From Sphingobium lactosutens DS20 (lineage in GTDB: Bacteria > Pseudomonadota > Alphaproteobacteria > Sphingomonadales > Sphingomonadaceae), in assembly GCF_000445105.1 (NCBI RefSeq), contig NZ_ATDP01000079.1:1-43934 (forward strand): 43,934 nt of DNA, given 5' to 3'. The notes beneath the pieces are model-generated. The model did not search any database. It saw only the letters and a program-made list of their open reading frames with translations, and was not told where the DNA came from. Both the position numbers and the translations under genes were made by a program. Below, piece by piece: positions 8,253 to 17,238 of the stretch (the first letter of the stretch is position 1; every line of letters begins with the position of its first letter).

Positions 8253-9517
8253 TGGCCGCGCCGAAGCCGAAGGCCGTAGATGTTGGAGAAATCGAAGTCG
8301 CGCGCGACCATGATCCCCACTTCCGCGCCCTGATTGATGCGAAGCACCGGCTGAATCTGCATCGTGTCCCGCAAGATCGTGTCCGACGCTTGGCTGGGAA
8401 CCCGAGTGACATTATCCGCGTCGGAGACTTCCGAGGCGGCGATCGAGGCGGCATCGTTAAGCGAGCTGAACAGCAACGCCGCCCCAAAGCGTTCCCAAAA
8501 AAAGTTCTTCACGCCGCCTGCCATGCCTGAACGGCCAAGCGCATCGCTGGCGGGCGAGCCTACGTCGATCGCCACGCCGCGAGGCGTGACCGCGCGGTTC
8601 CATACCGCAAAGAGACGATATTTGCCGCGCTGGACGCCGGTTTGATATTCGCCCAGGACGCGCGTTCCCTTTTCCAGCAGAACGACGCGGCCGTTGTCCG
8701 AATAAATGTCGCGGGGAATGATGCAGCTGACATATCCGGGCTGACTGGAATCCATCGCCGTTTGCAGCACGCACGGAATGAACGACCCTGCGAGGATCAG
8801 CATATCGCGGTTGCCAATGTCGCGGCCTGACACCCGATCAATTTGCGAGGTCTGGCGCATGTTTTCGAGATTGGTCCGGCGCGATCCGCCCTGTCCATCG
8901 CCATCGGCCGACGCGCCAAGCAACTGCGCGCCCTGTCCTCCTGTGCCGCCGCCCATGGGCAGGCCGGTGGCAGCTGCCACCGCTCCGCCGACCCCACCGC
9001 CGTTTTCGCCACCATAGGCCATAATTCCGGCGCGGCGCTGCGCCTCTGCGATGACTTGCCCCTCAGACTTTTGGGGGCGACCGCTTGCACCGGCTGTGCG
9101 GGGCGCTTGGCTTCCATCAAGCGCCGGCACTTCCGTCATGGGCACCGGCGCGTTCGGATCATTCGGCGCATCGGCAAGCGTTGGGGCTATGATTGACTTC
9201 GGATCGTAGTTGGCGAGCTGCCTTTCATCCGGCTTTTCCGCTTTCTCGGCTTTTTCGGTTGGATCGCTCCGCATTGCGTCGATGGTGCTAAAACCGAGCA
9301 CAATCGCGCCGCAGGCCACCGCCGCGAGAACGACCGCCTTTTTGGGGTCGATCGACCTGTTCGGAAGGGCGGCAATCTTGGCCTGACGTTCGCTTTGCCG
9401 CTCAATGTCTTCCGGATCGGGCACCGGCTCTGATGCAAGGGGCCGGTTTTCGACCGTCTCGCCCTGCGAAATGATGTTGTCGCCATGCGGCGCGTTGTCA
9501 TGATCGTTCGCAGCCAT
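8249..9517 (-). CDS. virB10: Type IV secretion core-complex protein VirB10
   Basis: This 422-residue protein spans both membranes and links inner-membrane energy to the outer-membrane pore. The N-terminal cytosolic part precedes one membrane segment (AVVLAAVACGAIVLGF, near 62-77), a periplasmic linker rich in proline and glycine, and the C-terminal barrel domain with family motifs (ILAGSFIPCVLQTAMDSSQP, GYVSCIIPRDIYSDNGR, VLLEKGTRVLGEY). The ATG at 9517 follows the virB9 stop directly; a longer frame to 9745 runs inside virB9 and was rejected. One copy of the plasmid's 16-bp palindrome lies in the linker, where it encodes VAAAT. Confidence 0.95.
   Translation of the reverse strand: MAANDHDNAPHGDNIISQGETVENRPLASEPVPDPEDIERQSERQAKIAALPNRSIDPKKAVVLAAVACGAIVLGFSTIDAMRSDPTEKAEKAEKPDERQLANYDPKSIIAPTLADAPNDPNAPVPMTEVPALDGSQAPRTAGASGRPQKSEGQVIAEAQRRAGIMAYGGENGGGVGGAVAAATGLPMGGGTGGQGAQLLGASADGDGQGGSRRTNLENMRQTSQIDRVSGRDIGNRDMLILAGSFIPCVLQTAMDSSQPGYVSCIIPRDIYSDNGRVVLLEKGTRVLGEYQTGVQRGKYRLFAVWNRAVTPRGVAIDVGSPASDALGRSGMAGGVKNFFWERFGAALLFSSLNDAASIAASEVSDADNVTRVPSQASDTILRDTMQIQPVLRINQGAEVGIMVARDFDFSNIYGLRLRRGQ
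8966..8981. repeat. 16-bp palindrome copy 2, inside virB10
   Basis: An exact GGTGGCAGCTGCCACC within the glycine-rich linker codons of virB10 (reads V-A-A-A-T on the minus strand). Flanks extend the dyad by one base pair only. Confidence 0.9.
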
Positions 9518-9518
9518 T

Positions 9519-10361
9519 TTATTGAACCCCCGTGGTTCGCTCGACCAGGCCAGAGGCCGTGTCAGTTTTGGGATCGCGCCCGTAATAGTCGGTTTTCTGA
9601 TTGTGGATGCAGAGCACTTCGAGGCCCCGGCGCAGCCGGATTGTTCTGTAAACCCCGTGCAGCACCACATATTCATCGCGCACATCGAAGGAGGCGATGG
9701 CTTCCGATCCATCAGGATTGACGATGAAGAACGCCGGCAACTCACGCTGGTTGGGAAAGCGCATTACCGTGAACTGTCCGTTGTCAGACACTTCGGAGGG
9801 CTGGATGGCGGTCGATCCTTGCATGATGTAGTCGGCGTTGCGCGTGCCTTCCAGCACGCCAATATCGAGCGCGGACTTCACCGCGCCGCGTTCCATGGCT
9901 TTCAGCTGGGCCAGCTGGGCCATTGCGGCTTGCGCCTGCGCTTCCGCTGCTTCCTGTTCAGGATAGCGGAAAACGACCGTATAGAAGCCGCTGCCCCGCT
10001 GCGTTGGCGACAGAGCGAAGCGGTAGCTGCGCGGGCCATAGCGCGAACGGGTTATGACCGTCAGGTTCGTGCGACCCGCGCGCTCGCGCGGTTTGATAAA
10101 GAGCGAATTGGCAGCCGGTGCGACTTCCCAGGACACGGTATCGCCCAGCGCCACATGCTCGACCACTTCATCCTTGGCGAAGACGATTTCCGTGGCGATG
10201 CGGAACACGCCCGGAATCTCATAGACTTGCCGATCATTGTAGTTCGCTTCACGAACCCGGTGATCGAGCACCGTCGCATGGGGCGTTTCTTCGGCCATCG
10301 CCGGCGACGCAGCCAGCGCGATCGCGAGCGCAAACGGGGCGCTCCACTTCAACACGGTCAT
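9519..10361 (-). CDS. virB9: Type IV secretion outer-membrane protein VirB9
   Basis: This 280-residue protein forms the outer-membrane ring with VirB7 and VirB10. A cleavable signal peptide is evident ([20 protein letters not shown]). The N-terminal domain has the typical [20 protein letters not shown] and [17 protein letters not shown], and the C-terminal domain ends FSVNPDGSE-like with [16 protein letters not shown]. It overlaps virB8 by four bases and is followed one base later by virB10, so these genes are translated as a block. Confidence 0.94.
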   Translation of the reverse strand: MTVLKWSAPFALAIALAASPAMAEETPHATVLDHRVREANYNDRQVYEIPGVFRIATEIVFAKDEVVEHVALGDTVSWEVAPAANSLFIKPRERAGRTNLTVITRSRYGPRSYRFALSPTQRGSGFYTVVFRYPEQEAAEAQAQAAMAQLAQLKAMERGAVKSALDIGVLEGTRNADYIMQGSTAIQPSEVSDNGQFTVMRFPNQRELPAFFIVNPDGSEAIASFDVRDEYVVLHGVYRTIRLRRGLEVLCIHNQKTDYYGRDPKTDTASGLVERTTGVQ

Positions 10362-11041
10362 TGGGGCACCTCCACGTCAGCGCGATAGCTCTCGACCTGA
10401 TAGCCAAGCGGATTCTTGAAGCGGTCCACTTCCTTGCTCGGCGTGCCATCGACCTTGTATTTGATGGTCGCGACGGCATCGGTTTTGGTCGAGTTCGAGC
10501 CGGTCACAGATTCCTTGGTAAAATAGACCTGCGCGACGTTGCCGCCCAGGAACGACACCCGCTTGATCTCGACAAAAACATCAGTGCGGTTCGCAAGGAT
10601 GTTTTGCGGGCTTTGGGGATTGTCGGTCTTGTAGAAGCGTGACCACCGATCCTGTTCGGGCCGCGCCGACATGACCATGACCGCATCGAAATATTCTTCG
10701 CGAGCGGCCGCTATCCAGCCTTCGCGATAGCGGACATAGGTAGCGAGGAAATACTTACGGACCGCCTCGTCATAGGTGATCGTCGCGTCACCGTGGAGCT
10801 TGGCGGCGATCGACGCCTCGCCCGTGTTACGGTCCACCGTGATAACATATGGCTCGACCGTTTTCAGAGGCGTCAGGGCTGCAACGGCCACAACGCCAGC
10901 AGTCGCCAGGGCGCCAGCAACGCCAGCGACGACCCACGCCAGCTTTTTGGAGCGCTCGGCCGCCGCAAGCTTGTCACGTTCCCAGCTTGCAGCCTCTTCA
11001 AAATAGGCTTTCAGCTCGTCCTTTGGAATACCAACTGCCAT
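10358..11041 (-). CDS. virB8: Type IV secretion inner-membrane protein VirB8
   Basis: This 227-residue bitopic protein scaffolds assembly of the channel. A short cytosolic start ([16 protein letters not shown]) precedes one membrane segment ([23 protein letters not shown], about 34-56), then the periplasmic NTF2-like domain with [29 protein letters not shown] and [20 protein letters not shown]. The ATG overlaps nothing upstream but the 3' end overlaps virB9 by four bases. Confidence 0.94.
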   Translation of the reverse strand: MAVGIPKDELKAYFEEAASWERDKLAAAERSKKLAWVVAGVAGALATAGVVAVAALTPLKTVEPYVITVDRNTGEASIAAKLHGDATITYDEAVRKYFLATYVRYREGWIAAAREEYFDAVMVMSARPEQDRWSRFYKTDNPQSPQNILANRTDVFVEIKRVSFLGGNVAQVYFTKESVTGSNSTKTDAVATIKYKVDGTPSKEVDRFKNPLGYQVESYRADVEVPQ

Positions 11042-11050
11042 CGTAACACC

Positions 11051-11371
11051 TCAGCAATTCGAGTAGATCGGGCCGCGCAGCGAGGCGCTTAGACGCGGCA
11101 CTTCGACCGCCCGCGATGCGTCCGACTGTTCATTGCCCGGAGTGGCAGGGTCTGCCGGGGCAGCGTCCGGCGTTGCCGGTGCGCCCTGGTTGAACACGTC
11201 CACATTCGCCGGGGCGGTTCGCTGCGCGGCCTGATCCGGGATCGAGGGAAGGGTAAGCCCATGCGGATTTGCGGGCCGCATCGGCCCCTCGCATTTGGCT
11301 GGTTTTTTGACGGGCTGACCGGCGCAGGCCGCCAGCGCCAGGCAGATTCCGAGTCCAAGCAACTTGCGCAT
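11051..11371 (-). CDS. virB7: VirB7-like lipoprotein
   Basis: This 106-residue predicted lipoprotein begins MRKLLGLGICLALAACAGQP, with lipobox LAAC placing the lipidated cysteine at residue 16. The rest is proline- and alanine-rich and probably unstructured, ending SLRGPIYSNC. By position (between virB6 and virB8) and type it is the outer-membrane lipoprotein that stabilises VirB9. The start at 11371 has a GAGGGAA Shine-Dalgarno; a frame extending to 11470 lies inside virB6. It is longer than the classical 55-residue VirB7, which is common in plasmid systems. Confidence 0.8.
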   Translation of the reverse strand: MRKLLGLGICLALAACAGQPVKKPAKCEGPMRPANPHGLTLPSIPDQAAQRTAPANVDVFNQGAPATPDAAPADPATPGNEQSDASRAVEVPRLSASLRGPIYSNC

Positions 11372-11381
11372 ATTCGTTCCC

Positions 11382-12398
11382 TCAAGCTCTGGTGATTGTG
11401 TTTCGGTTGCGCCAACGGCGAACCGCCGACGAGAAGCCCCGACCCATGCTGGCCCCCATGGCGCGGGCATCGCTGGCCGCGTGGCCTGCGCCCGTTGCCA
11501 CAGCCCCGCCCCCGCTCATCACGGCGTTACCGAACTGCGATACCATCGCAGCAGCACCGCCACCCAGCGAGGCCGCAATTCCGGGGATTTGTAGGAAGAA
11601 GAAGCACGCGAGGACGTAGAAGGCGATGATGCGAACGCATGTGTCCCAAACGTGCTCAAACTGACCGTCGAAGGATGCTGTTGCGGATTCCGCGACGTTG
11701 GCGACGACGAGCACCAACAACAGCGCGAACAAGGACAGCATCAAGAAATTCAGGACGCTACCGAGCCACGAGAAGAAGTAGCTTCTGGTGGAATCGAAGA
11801 GGAGCGCCCCGACGAAGATCGGACCAACCACCGCCAGACAGGCGAGCGCGAACAGCGCATAGAGCACGATCACAAAGCCAACCGCGAGCGCGAACAACGC
11901 GGCTACAGCGGTTAGCAAGATGATGATGGTTGCGCCGATACACAGGATGATCGCAGTCGCTGCCCCCTGCAAATCCCACATGCTGGCGTTCTGCTCAGCA
12001 TATTCCTTGGTGGCATCCTGCATCCCTATCAGAGCAACATCGACGCGCGCCCACATCGTATCAAACGACCCACCGACGCCATTTGGCGAGTTCCCGATGA
12101 TTGAGGCAAACTCATTAGGCAGCCCCGTCACGATCATTTGTGCAATTGATGCCCCGTAAAGGCTTGTCACAGCCCAATAAAGTGCAGCGAGCATTAGGGA
12201 GCGATAGACGTATTCGCGGAATGGGTATTGCACAGCACCGCGCATGATAGCGTAGCCGAGCAGTATGATATAAATCACCATTCCCGTGCGGAGCGGCCCA
12301 GCGATCCAGCCAACAAACCCAGCGTAGTTTGAAACCACAGACGAGTTGAGTTCGTTGACAAAGCCCTGATAGGCATTCGTGAATAGATCGTATTCCAC
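11382..12398 (-). CDS. virB6: Type IV secretion polytopic membrane protein VirB6
   Basis: This 338-residue protein has multiple hydrophobic stretches (GMVIYIILLGYAIMRG, ATAIILCIGATIIILLTAVAALFALAVGFVIVLYALFALACLAVVG, FLMLSLFALLLVLVVANVA, IIAFYVLACFFFLQIPGIAASLGGG), matching the TrbL/VirB6 family, which forms part of the inner-membrane substrate path. The C-terminus is alanine/glycine-rich and ends in a basic tail. It lies between the EexN-like gene and virB7 with short gaps. Confidence 0.9.
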   Translation of the reverse strand: MEYDLFTNAYQGFVNELNSSVVSNYAGFVGWIAGPLRTGMVIYIILLGYAIMRGAVQYPFREYVYRSLMLAALYWAVTSLYGASIAQMIVTGLPNEFASIIGNSPNGVGGSFDTMWARVDVALIGMQDATKEYAEQNASMWDLQGAATAIILCIGATIIILLTAVAALFALAVGFVIVLYALFALACLAVVGPIFVGALLFDSTRSYFFSWLGSVLNFLMLSLFALLLVLVVANVAESATASFDGQFEHVWDTCVRIIAFYVLACFFFLQIPGIAASLGGGAAAMVSQFGNAVMSGGGAVATGAGHAASDARAMGASMGRGFSSAVRRWRNRNTITRA

Positions 12399-12438
12399 CA
12401 GATCGCTCCGCGTTATTATTCAATCGACCTTCGAGCTG

Positions 12439-12744
12439 TCACATTCCCGCCGCTTTGCGTGCGCGAGCCATCTGATCTTCTCGGTCACGGGAATATTTGA
12501 TCGAGGCGATGGCAGACTTGATGCCTCCGCAATTCTTGGCGACGGGAATGGGAAGATCGGATTGTTTGAGTTCGCTGTTCATGATCTTGTCGCACTCCGA
12601 TACGATCACCGGAATTTGATCTTCGTTGGCTTTGAGCCATTCCACGTCGTGGTAGGTCATGAGGATTTCAGGGAAAACGGGTGCGCGTTGGCAGCCGGCG
12701 ATTATGCCGGCTGCGCTCAATGCTACTAAGGCCATCTTCCGCAT
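12439..12744 (-). CDS. EexN-like entry-exclusion lipoprotein
   Basis: This 101-residue predicted lipoprotein begins MRKMALVALSAAGIIAGCQR (lipobox IIAGC). The mature part has the pattern of EexN-type proteins, a YHDVEWLKANE segment followed by paired cysteines (SECDKIM and AKNCGGI). Such proteins reduce redundant conjugation between cells with the same plasmid. Its last 20 or so residues (YSRDREDQMARARKAAGM) closely copy the VirB5 C-terminus encoded next door (YSRDREEQLARARAAAGM), and the DNA is similar too. It starts two bases after the virB5 stop. Confidence 0.65.
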   Translation of the reverse strand: MRKMALVALSAAGIIAGCQRAPVFPEILMTYHDVEWLKANEDQIPVIVSECDKIMNSELKQSDLPIPVAKNCGGIKSAIASIKYSRDREDQMARARKAAGM

Positions 12745-12746
12745 TC

Positions 12747-13460
12747 TTACATTCCCGCCGCTGCCCGCGCGCGGGCCAGTTGCTCTTCACGATCGCGGGA
12801 ATAGCTGGAGAGGGCTTCCGCCGTTTTGGCCGCTTGTTCGGCCCGACGCGCCCGCTCCATGGCATCGACGCGGAGCTGGTCGTTCATCATGGACGCGCTT
12901 TCAAGCTGGATGCGCGCTTGAAGGTCAGCGACTTCCTTGGCCGTTGATGCCGAAGCTAGGCGGCTGCGCAGCTCTTCCAGGCCTTCGCCACGCGATGTGG
13001 CCGCTTCGCCCATCCCTTCGGCCATGGCCTTGTCCATCGCGATCGAGCGCGCGGACTGATAGCGAACATCAGTCTGATCGCCATTCGCGGACACGCCGAG
13101 ACGTTCGAGCATGTCCTGATAGATCGCATCAGATCGCCCGCCATAGCTGCCGCCGCCGCCAAAATCGCCGCGCGCCATGCGTTCGAGCGAGTTCACATCG
13201 ACGCCGAGCGTGCGAAGCGAATCCGTCTTGAGCTGGTTGGCGATCGAGGAAACATCGGTCAGCTGGTTCAACCCTTGGTAGAGCTGCTGCGCTTCCGCAA
13301 TCTGCTGGCGACCTTGCTCGATCATCTGCATGGTCTTCTGGATTTGTTCGATATGCTTGAGCACGGACGTGCTATCGAACACAGGGATACCCTGCGCACT
13401 GGCTGGCGTCGCGGCCGCAAGGCTCCCGATCGACACAGCCGCCAAGAAAAGCTGCTTCAT
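12747..13460 (-). CDS. virB5: Type IV secretion minor pilin VirB5
   Basis: This 237-residue protein has a signal peptide (MKQLFLAAVSIGSLAAATPASAQ). The mature part is largely helical, with DSTSVLKHIEQIQKTMQMIE, QQIAEAQQLYQGLNQLTD and coiled-coil stretches near the end (ERARRAEQAAKTAEAL). This is the P-type/VirB5 family that caps the conjugative pilus and contacts recipients. The ATG at 13460 has AAAGGAGTGAG upstream; the longer frame to 13541 overlaps virB4. The C-terminal tail is shared with the adjacent EexN-like lipoprotein. Confidence 0.88.
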   Translation of the reverse strand: MKQLFLAAVSIGSLAAATPASAQGIPVFDSTSVLKHIEQIQKTMQMIEQGRQQIAEAQQLYQGLNQLTDVSSIANQLKTDSLRTLGVDVNSLERMARGDFGGGGSYGGRSDAIYQDMLERLGVSANGDQTDVRYQSARSIAMDKAMAEGMGEAATSRGEGLEELRSRLASASTAKEVADLQARIQLESASMMNDQLRVDAMERARRAEQAAKTAEALSSYSRDREEQLARARAAAGM

Positions 13461-13473
13461 AGTCTCACTCCTT

Positions 13474-15858
13474 TCAGCTTGGGCGCCGGCGCCGGTGAAA
13501 TTCCGGCAACCAGAGCTTCGGATCATTGCCCAATTCGGCAATCACTTCGCGGGCCACGCCCGTTGTCTCAGCGCGCCCCGACAGCACGGCCAGTTCATCG
13601 TCCATGCCAATGAGATCCAGGCCGACCACAACGGAGTCATGGCCCTGCTTCACAAGGAATTTGCGGCTTTCCGGCGACAGCTCTTCGCGCACCAGCTTAA
13701 ATTCCGCCTCCGACAGCGAGAAGCCTTCGATGTAATCCCGGCGCTGGCCGAACGGATTGGGCAGGAAGATTTTCGTCGCTACCTGCTCCAAGATCGAATG
13801 GCTGATCGTGGACCGCAGCGCGTCTGCAGGCGACTGCGTTGCAAAGACGAGGAACGCGTTGCGCTTGCGGTATGTCTTGAGGCCATCCTGCGCAAATGCT
13901 GTGAACGCCGGATCGGCCAGCGCCTTCCAAAATTCGTCAATCGCAATCACCATGCGCTCGCCTGTCAGGAGCGCGTCTATCCGCTCGAACAGGTAGAGCA
14001 TGACCGGCGTGCGGATTTCCGCGTTTTCGAGGAAGTCGGTCATATCGAAGCCCACGAAACGGGCTTCGAGCGACATGGAATCTTCCTCATTATCGAAAAC
14101 CCAGCCAAGGTTCCCCTCGGAGGTCCACTTGACCAGGCGCGCGCCGACGCCGCCCGAGTCCGACATACCGAGCATGGTCCGCAGCGCCGACAGCGAGCGT
14201 TGCTCGCGCGGCAGCTTCATCACGGCTTCAATGCCATCGTCGATCAGGTGCGATTCCTGCACCGTGATCGGCGCACCCTCTTGCTTGACCAGCTGGCGGA
14301 TGAAGCGACCGAGGAACGCGCGATGAGAAGCCGTATTGTCGAGCGCCTTGAGCGGAGCGAAGCCCGTAGGTTCTCCGTTCCGCAGCGCTAGATAGGTGCC
14401 GCCACTGGCGCGAACAAAAATCTCCGCGCCCTGATCCTTGTCGATGAAGATATGGCGTGCGTTGAACTTTTCGAGCTGCGCCATCAGGAAGTTGACCAGC
14501 ACCGTCTTGCCGCCGCCCGATGGACCAATGACCATCGAATGGCCCAGGTCCGCCGAATGGAAATTGAAGTAATATGGGCTGCGCGCGCTTGTCTTGAGCA
14601 GCGCGACCGCAGGCCCCCAATGATTGCCGTCCTCGTGCCCTGCCGGGAACGTATGGAACGGTGAGAAGGCCGAGAAATTATAGGACGTGATCGGCGCAGG
14701 GCGCGCCCGCCACGCGAAGTTGCCGACCAGCTGCGACCAATAGGCAGCTTCCAGCGCGGCGCTTTCACGGGCGGCGACCATGCCCGTATCGGCCAGCGCA
14801 GCGCGCGCGATCGACATGTTATCGCGCAGCTTCTTCAAATCTTCCGCGAACACCGTCAGCGTGAAATGATGGTCCCCCAGCACAAAGCGGTTCGATTGCA
14901 AATCGTCGGCCGCGTCGATCAGCTCATCCATCTGGCTGATCGCCTTGTCACCGGCGTTCGCCATTTGGGTCTGGCGAAGCCGAAACCGTTCTGTTGCCGC
15001 TGTGCGCGACAGGAACGTGAACGACTGCGTTATGGCGAGGCTGAAATCGACCGAAAGCAGCGATTCAAACTGGCGCGGCGTTGTCGATGACGGATACTCG
15101 CGAATGCCGAAAATGCCGCCGAACATCGAATGATCGGCGTCGCGGACCTCAAATGTCTCAGCACCGATGATGGCACGGCTCGCATAGAGCGCCGAGCCGA
15201 GACGGCCACGGACCAGAGGACAGCGCCGATAGCGCCCGGTCATCACCTGGTTCAATATTTCCAGCGGTTCGGAGAACAGGAGACCCCGGTGCTCATAGAT
15301 GCCGACACGGCGCGGGCGAACGCGCAGCAGCAGCTTTTCCAGATCGCGCACCTTGTCTTCCAGCAGCTCTAGAGCTTCCGCGATATTGGCGTTCTTGTCC
15401 TCCTGCTTCTTGCGCAGGAAATCCATCAGCTTGTCAGTCGCGTTTGCTGTTGGGCGGATCACGACCGTCATGAAGAAGCGGTTGCGGAACATGCGTTCGG
15501 CCGTCATCCGCTCATAGTATTTTTGATCGAGCTTCGCGGCGAAATGCGAGCGGAACGTGCCGCCTGGATAGTCGCGCACGCGCATCCGCAACATGTGCGT
15601 CCAGATCGAAAGCCGCTCGTCATGAATATTGCGCCAGACCCCGTTGAGGCGCGTGTGCCAATCGTTCAGATCGCGCACGTCCGAAGTCTCGAAGGGCCGT
15701 CCATCCAGTTCGAGCATGAGCATCAGATCGCCGTTATCGAGGGCGACCACATGCTCATTGACATGCCGCGAATACGGCAAGAATTTCTCGGGCATTTCCT
15801 CCCGCTTGGCCTTGTCAAAAGGCACCTTCTCCGCGAGCGCGCTCTTACCGAACACCAC
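13474..15858 (-). CDS. virB4: Type IV secretion ATPase VirB4
   Basis: This 794-residue inner-membrane ATPase drives pilus biogenesis and transfer. The N-terminal CagE/TrbE-like half contains PYSRHVNEHVVALDNGDLML and PSSTTPRQFESLLS. The C-terminal half has Walker A (GPSGGGKTVLVN, near residue 445), IFIDKDQGAEIFVRA, and Walker B (MVIAIDEFWKAL) followed by TYRKRNAFLVFATQSPADAL. The GTG at 15858 was chosen because AAGGGA lies seven bases upstream. It lies inside the last codons of virB3, so translation is coupled. Intact. Confidence 0.95.
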   Translation of the reverse strand: MVFGKSALAEKVPFDKAKREEMPEKFLPYSRHVNEHVVALDNGDLMLMLELDGRPFETSDVRDLNDWHTRLNGVWRNIHDERLSIWTHMLRMRVRDYPGGTFRSHFAAKLDQKYYERMTAERMFRNRFFMTVVIRPTANATDKLMDFLRKKQEDKNANIAEALELLEDKVRDLEKLLLRVRPRRVGIYEHRGLLFSEPLEILNQVMTGRYRRCPLVRGRLGSALYASRAIIGAETFEVRDADHSMFGGIFGIREYPSSTTPRQFESLLSVDFSLAITQSFTFLSRTAATERFRLRQTQMANAGDKAISQMDELIDAADDLQSNRFVLGDHHFTLTVFAEDLKKLRDNMSIARAALADTGMVAARESAALEAAYWSQLVGNFAWRARPAPITSYNFSAFSPFHTFPAGHEDGNHWGPAVALLKTSARSPYYFNFHSADLGHSMVIGPSGGGKTVLVNFLMAQLEKFNARHIFIDKDQGAEIFVRASGGTYLALRNGEPTGFAPLKALDNTASHRAFLGRFIRQLVKQEGAPITVQESHLIDDGIEAVMKLPREQRSLSALRTMLGMSDSGGVGARLVKWTSEGNLGWVFDNEEDSMSLEARFVGFDMTDFLENAEIRTPVMLYLFERIDALLTGERMVIAIDEFWKALADPAFTAFAQDGLKTYRKRNAFLVFATQSPADALRSTISHSILEQVATKIFLPNPFGQRRDYIEGFSLSEAEFKLVREELSPESRKFLVKQGHDSVVVGLDLIGMDDELAVLSGRAETTGVAREVIAELGNDPKLWLPEFHRRRRPS

Positions 15859-16189
15859 GACCAAATCCCTTTCGCTTGATTCCGTAGAGCGGCAGCGGCG
15901 TGTAGCTCGACCCACCCCAAAAGACGCGGTTCCGGTTCGCCGCTTTGGTCCGGCCCCACAGGAAGATCAGCCGGAATGCGTTCACGTCATGCCGAACGAT
16001 AAGCCGCGCCATCGCATAAAGCGCGACGGCGGCCGCGCCGCCGTAGAGAGGATTGCCCGAACCAACCAACGTGATTGCGCCCGCCATGATGATGAGCGCG
16101 CCCGCCTCAATGGGAACACCCGCCCACAAAGCGGGGCGGGTGACGGCCAAGAACAGCGGGTCTTTTGTCATTTCTTCCTGACCGTCCAT
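15845..16189 (-). CDS. virB3: Type IV secretion protein VirB3
   Basis: This 114-residue protein of the VirB3/TrbD family has an N-terminal substrate-like segment (DPLFLAVTRPALWAGVPI), followed by two closely spaced membrane segments (GALIIMAGAITLVG and GGAAAVALYAMARLIV) and the conserved tail RHDVNAFRLIFLWG. It helps VirB4 assemble the pilus at the inner membrane. An alternative ATG at 16171 has a nearer AGGAAG. Overlap with virB4 and a six-base gap after virB2 show tight packing. Confidence 0.9.
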   Translation of the reverse strand: MDGQEEMTKDPLFLAVTRPALWAGVPIEAGALIIMAGAITLVGSGNPLYGGAAAVALYAMARLIVRHDVNAFRLIFLWGRTKAANRNRVFWGGSSYTPLPLYGIKRKGFGRGVR

Positions 16190-16195
16190 CCCCGA

Positions 16196-16537
16196 TCACC
16201 CCGTAATCGTGTCGACGATCCAAGGCGCGGAGAACACGATCACCACGCCAACTACGACCGTGACGAGCATCTGCACCGACGCGCGGCCCAGGAACCACAG
16301 AAGGCCGACGACGATGATCGCGATGATCGCCAGCGTGCGGAGCAAACCGTTGCTCAGCAGGCCGAGAATATTGTCGGCCAGGCCTTCAAAGTTTGCCTGC
16401 GCAAAAGCCGGCTCCGCTACGAGCAGGCTTGCCAGCAGCGACAGGGGCAGCGCGCGCGCCATGAGCGGCGAGGGCTTGAGACGCGCGAGCAGCGCATCGA
16501 GCCGGGATTCAGCCTTGATCTTCCAGATACGAAACAT
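16196..16537 (-). CDS. virB2: Major conjugative pilin VirB2
   Basis: This 113-residue propilin has a long signal sequence ending PAFAQA (cleavage after about residue 47), leaving a roughly 65-residue mature pilin. The mature part has two hydrophobic helices (LRTLAIIAIIVVGLLWFLG and MLVTVVVGVVIVFSAPWIV) separated by a short basic loop (GRASVQ). This is the VirB2/TrbC fold that polymerises into the pilus shaft. It lies directly before virB3. Confidence 0.9.
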   Translation of the reverse strand: MFRIWKIKAESRLDALLARLKPSPLMARALPLSLLASLLVAEPAFAQANFEGLADNILGLLSNGLLRTLAIIAIIVVGLLWFLGRASVQMLVTVVVGVVIVFSAPWIVDTITG

Positions 16538-16558
16538 TCGACAACTCCTATCTTCGCC

Positions 16559-17224
16559 TTACGAACCAATCCGCGCGTGTTGGGCGCGGCCGAAAACATC
16601 CCACGCAGGCGGTGGAGGCGGTGGAGCCGCCTCCATGTTCTCCGCTGCGATTTCCGCCAGCTCCACCGGCACACGACCGGCGCCAGTGTCGCTCACGGCG
16701 GCGCTGGCGGGCTGATCGCCTACGATGACAGTCGGGATTGCGGTCGCAGGCCGACCGCTGACGCGGCGACCTGCGTTCTCCACGCGGGCGACATAGCCGT
16801 TGCGGAAACCTCTCGATTGAGAGCCTGTGTTATACATGCTGAGTGCGACCCGAAGGGCCTCTTGCGGGGTGCGCCCCGTCTTGGCCGAACGGAAATTGGA
16901 CAGGAGCACCCGCCCTGCCGCTTCGACATTGGCGCACTGCTTGAAAACAGTGTCCCACGTCAGGCCGAGCCAGCCCATGTTGCGTGAATTGATTTGGCCG
17001 AGGCCGAGATCCACGCTGTAGCCGCGAGCCACATAGGAGCGCGCGGTTGCGATGGCCTCAGCCTCATTACGCGGACGGCGCGGCTGACTGGCCACGCCGT
17101 TGACGTTGATCGCAAACACATAGTTCGAAGATTCCGCATCCACGATCGCGGCGATCGTATGCGGTGCTACTGCTGGGGCGCATTGCGCCGCCAGCGAAAG
17201 AACGGCTCCGGTTTCGAGGAACAC
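16559..17224 (-). CDS. virB1: Lytic transglycosylase VirB1
   Basis: This 221-residue peptidoglycan-cleaving enzyme opens the wall for channel assembly. The transglycosylase fold is clear: the catalytic glutamate in AIVDAESSNYVFAINVNGV, then SVDLGLGQINSRNMGWLGL and MYNTGSQSRGF. The C-terminus has a glycine/proline-rich tail. Its N-terminal hydrophobic stretch (AVLSLAAQCAPAVA) is a weak export signal. It precedes virB2 with a 21-base gap. Confidence 0.9.
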   Translation of the reverse strand: MFLETGAVLSLAAQCAPAVAPHTIAAIVDAESSNYVFAINVNGVASQPRRPRNEAEAIATARSYVARGYSVDLGLGQINSRNMGWLGLTWDTVFKQCANVEAAGRVLLSNFRSAKTGRTPQEALRVALSMYNTGSQSRGFRNGYVARVENAGRRVSGRPATAIPTVIVGDQPASAAVSDTGAGRVPVELAEIAAENMEAAPPPPPPAWDVFGRAQHARIGS

Positions 17225-17238
17225 GTTCCCGCTCCCGG

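Noticed and set aside
9522..10388. 288-codon open frame on the plus strand
   Set aside because: Exactly opposite virB9; a shadow of a confident gene.
15629..16987. 452-codon open frame on the plus strand
   Set aside because: It lies antisense to virB4, virB3, virB2 and virB1, all clear genes. High-GC codon bias creates long mirror frames; the sequence has no recognisable domain.
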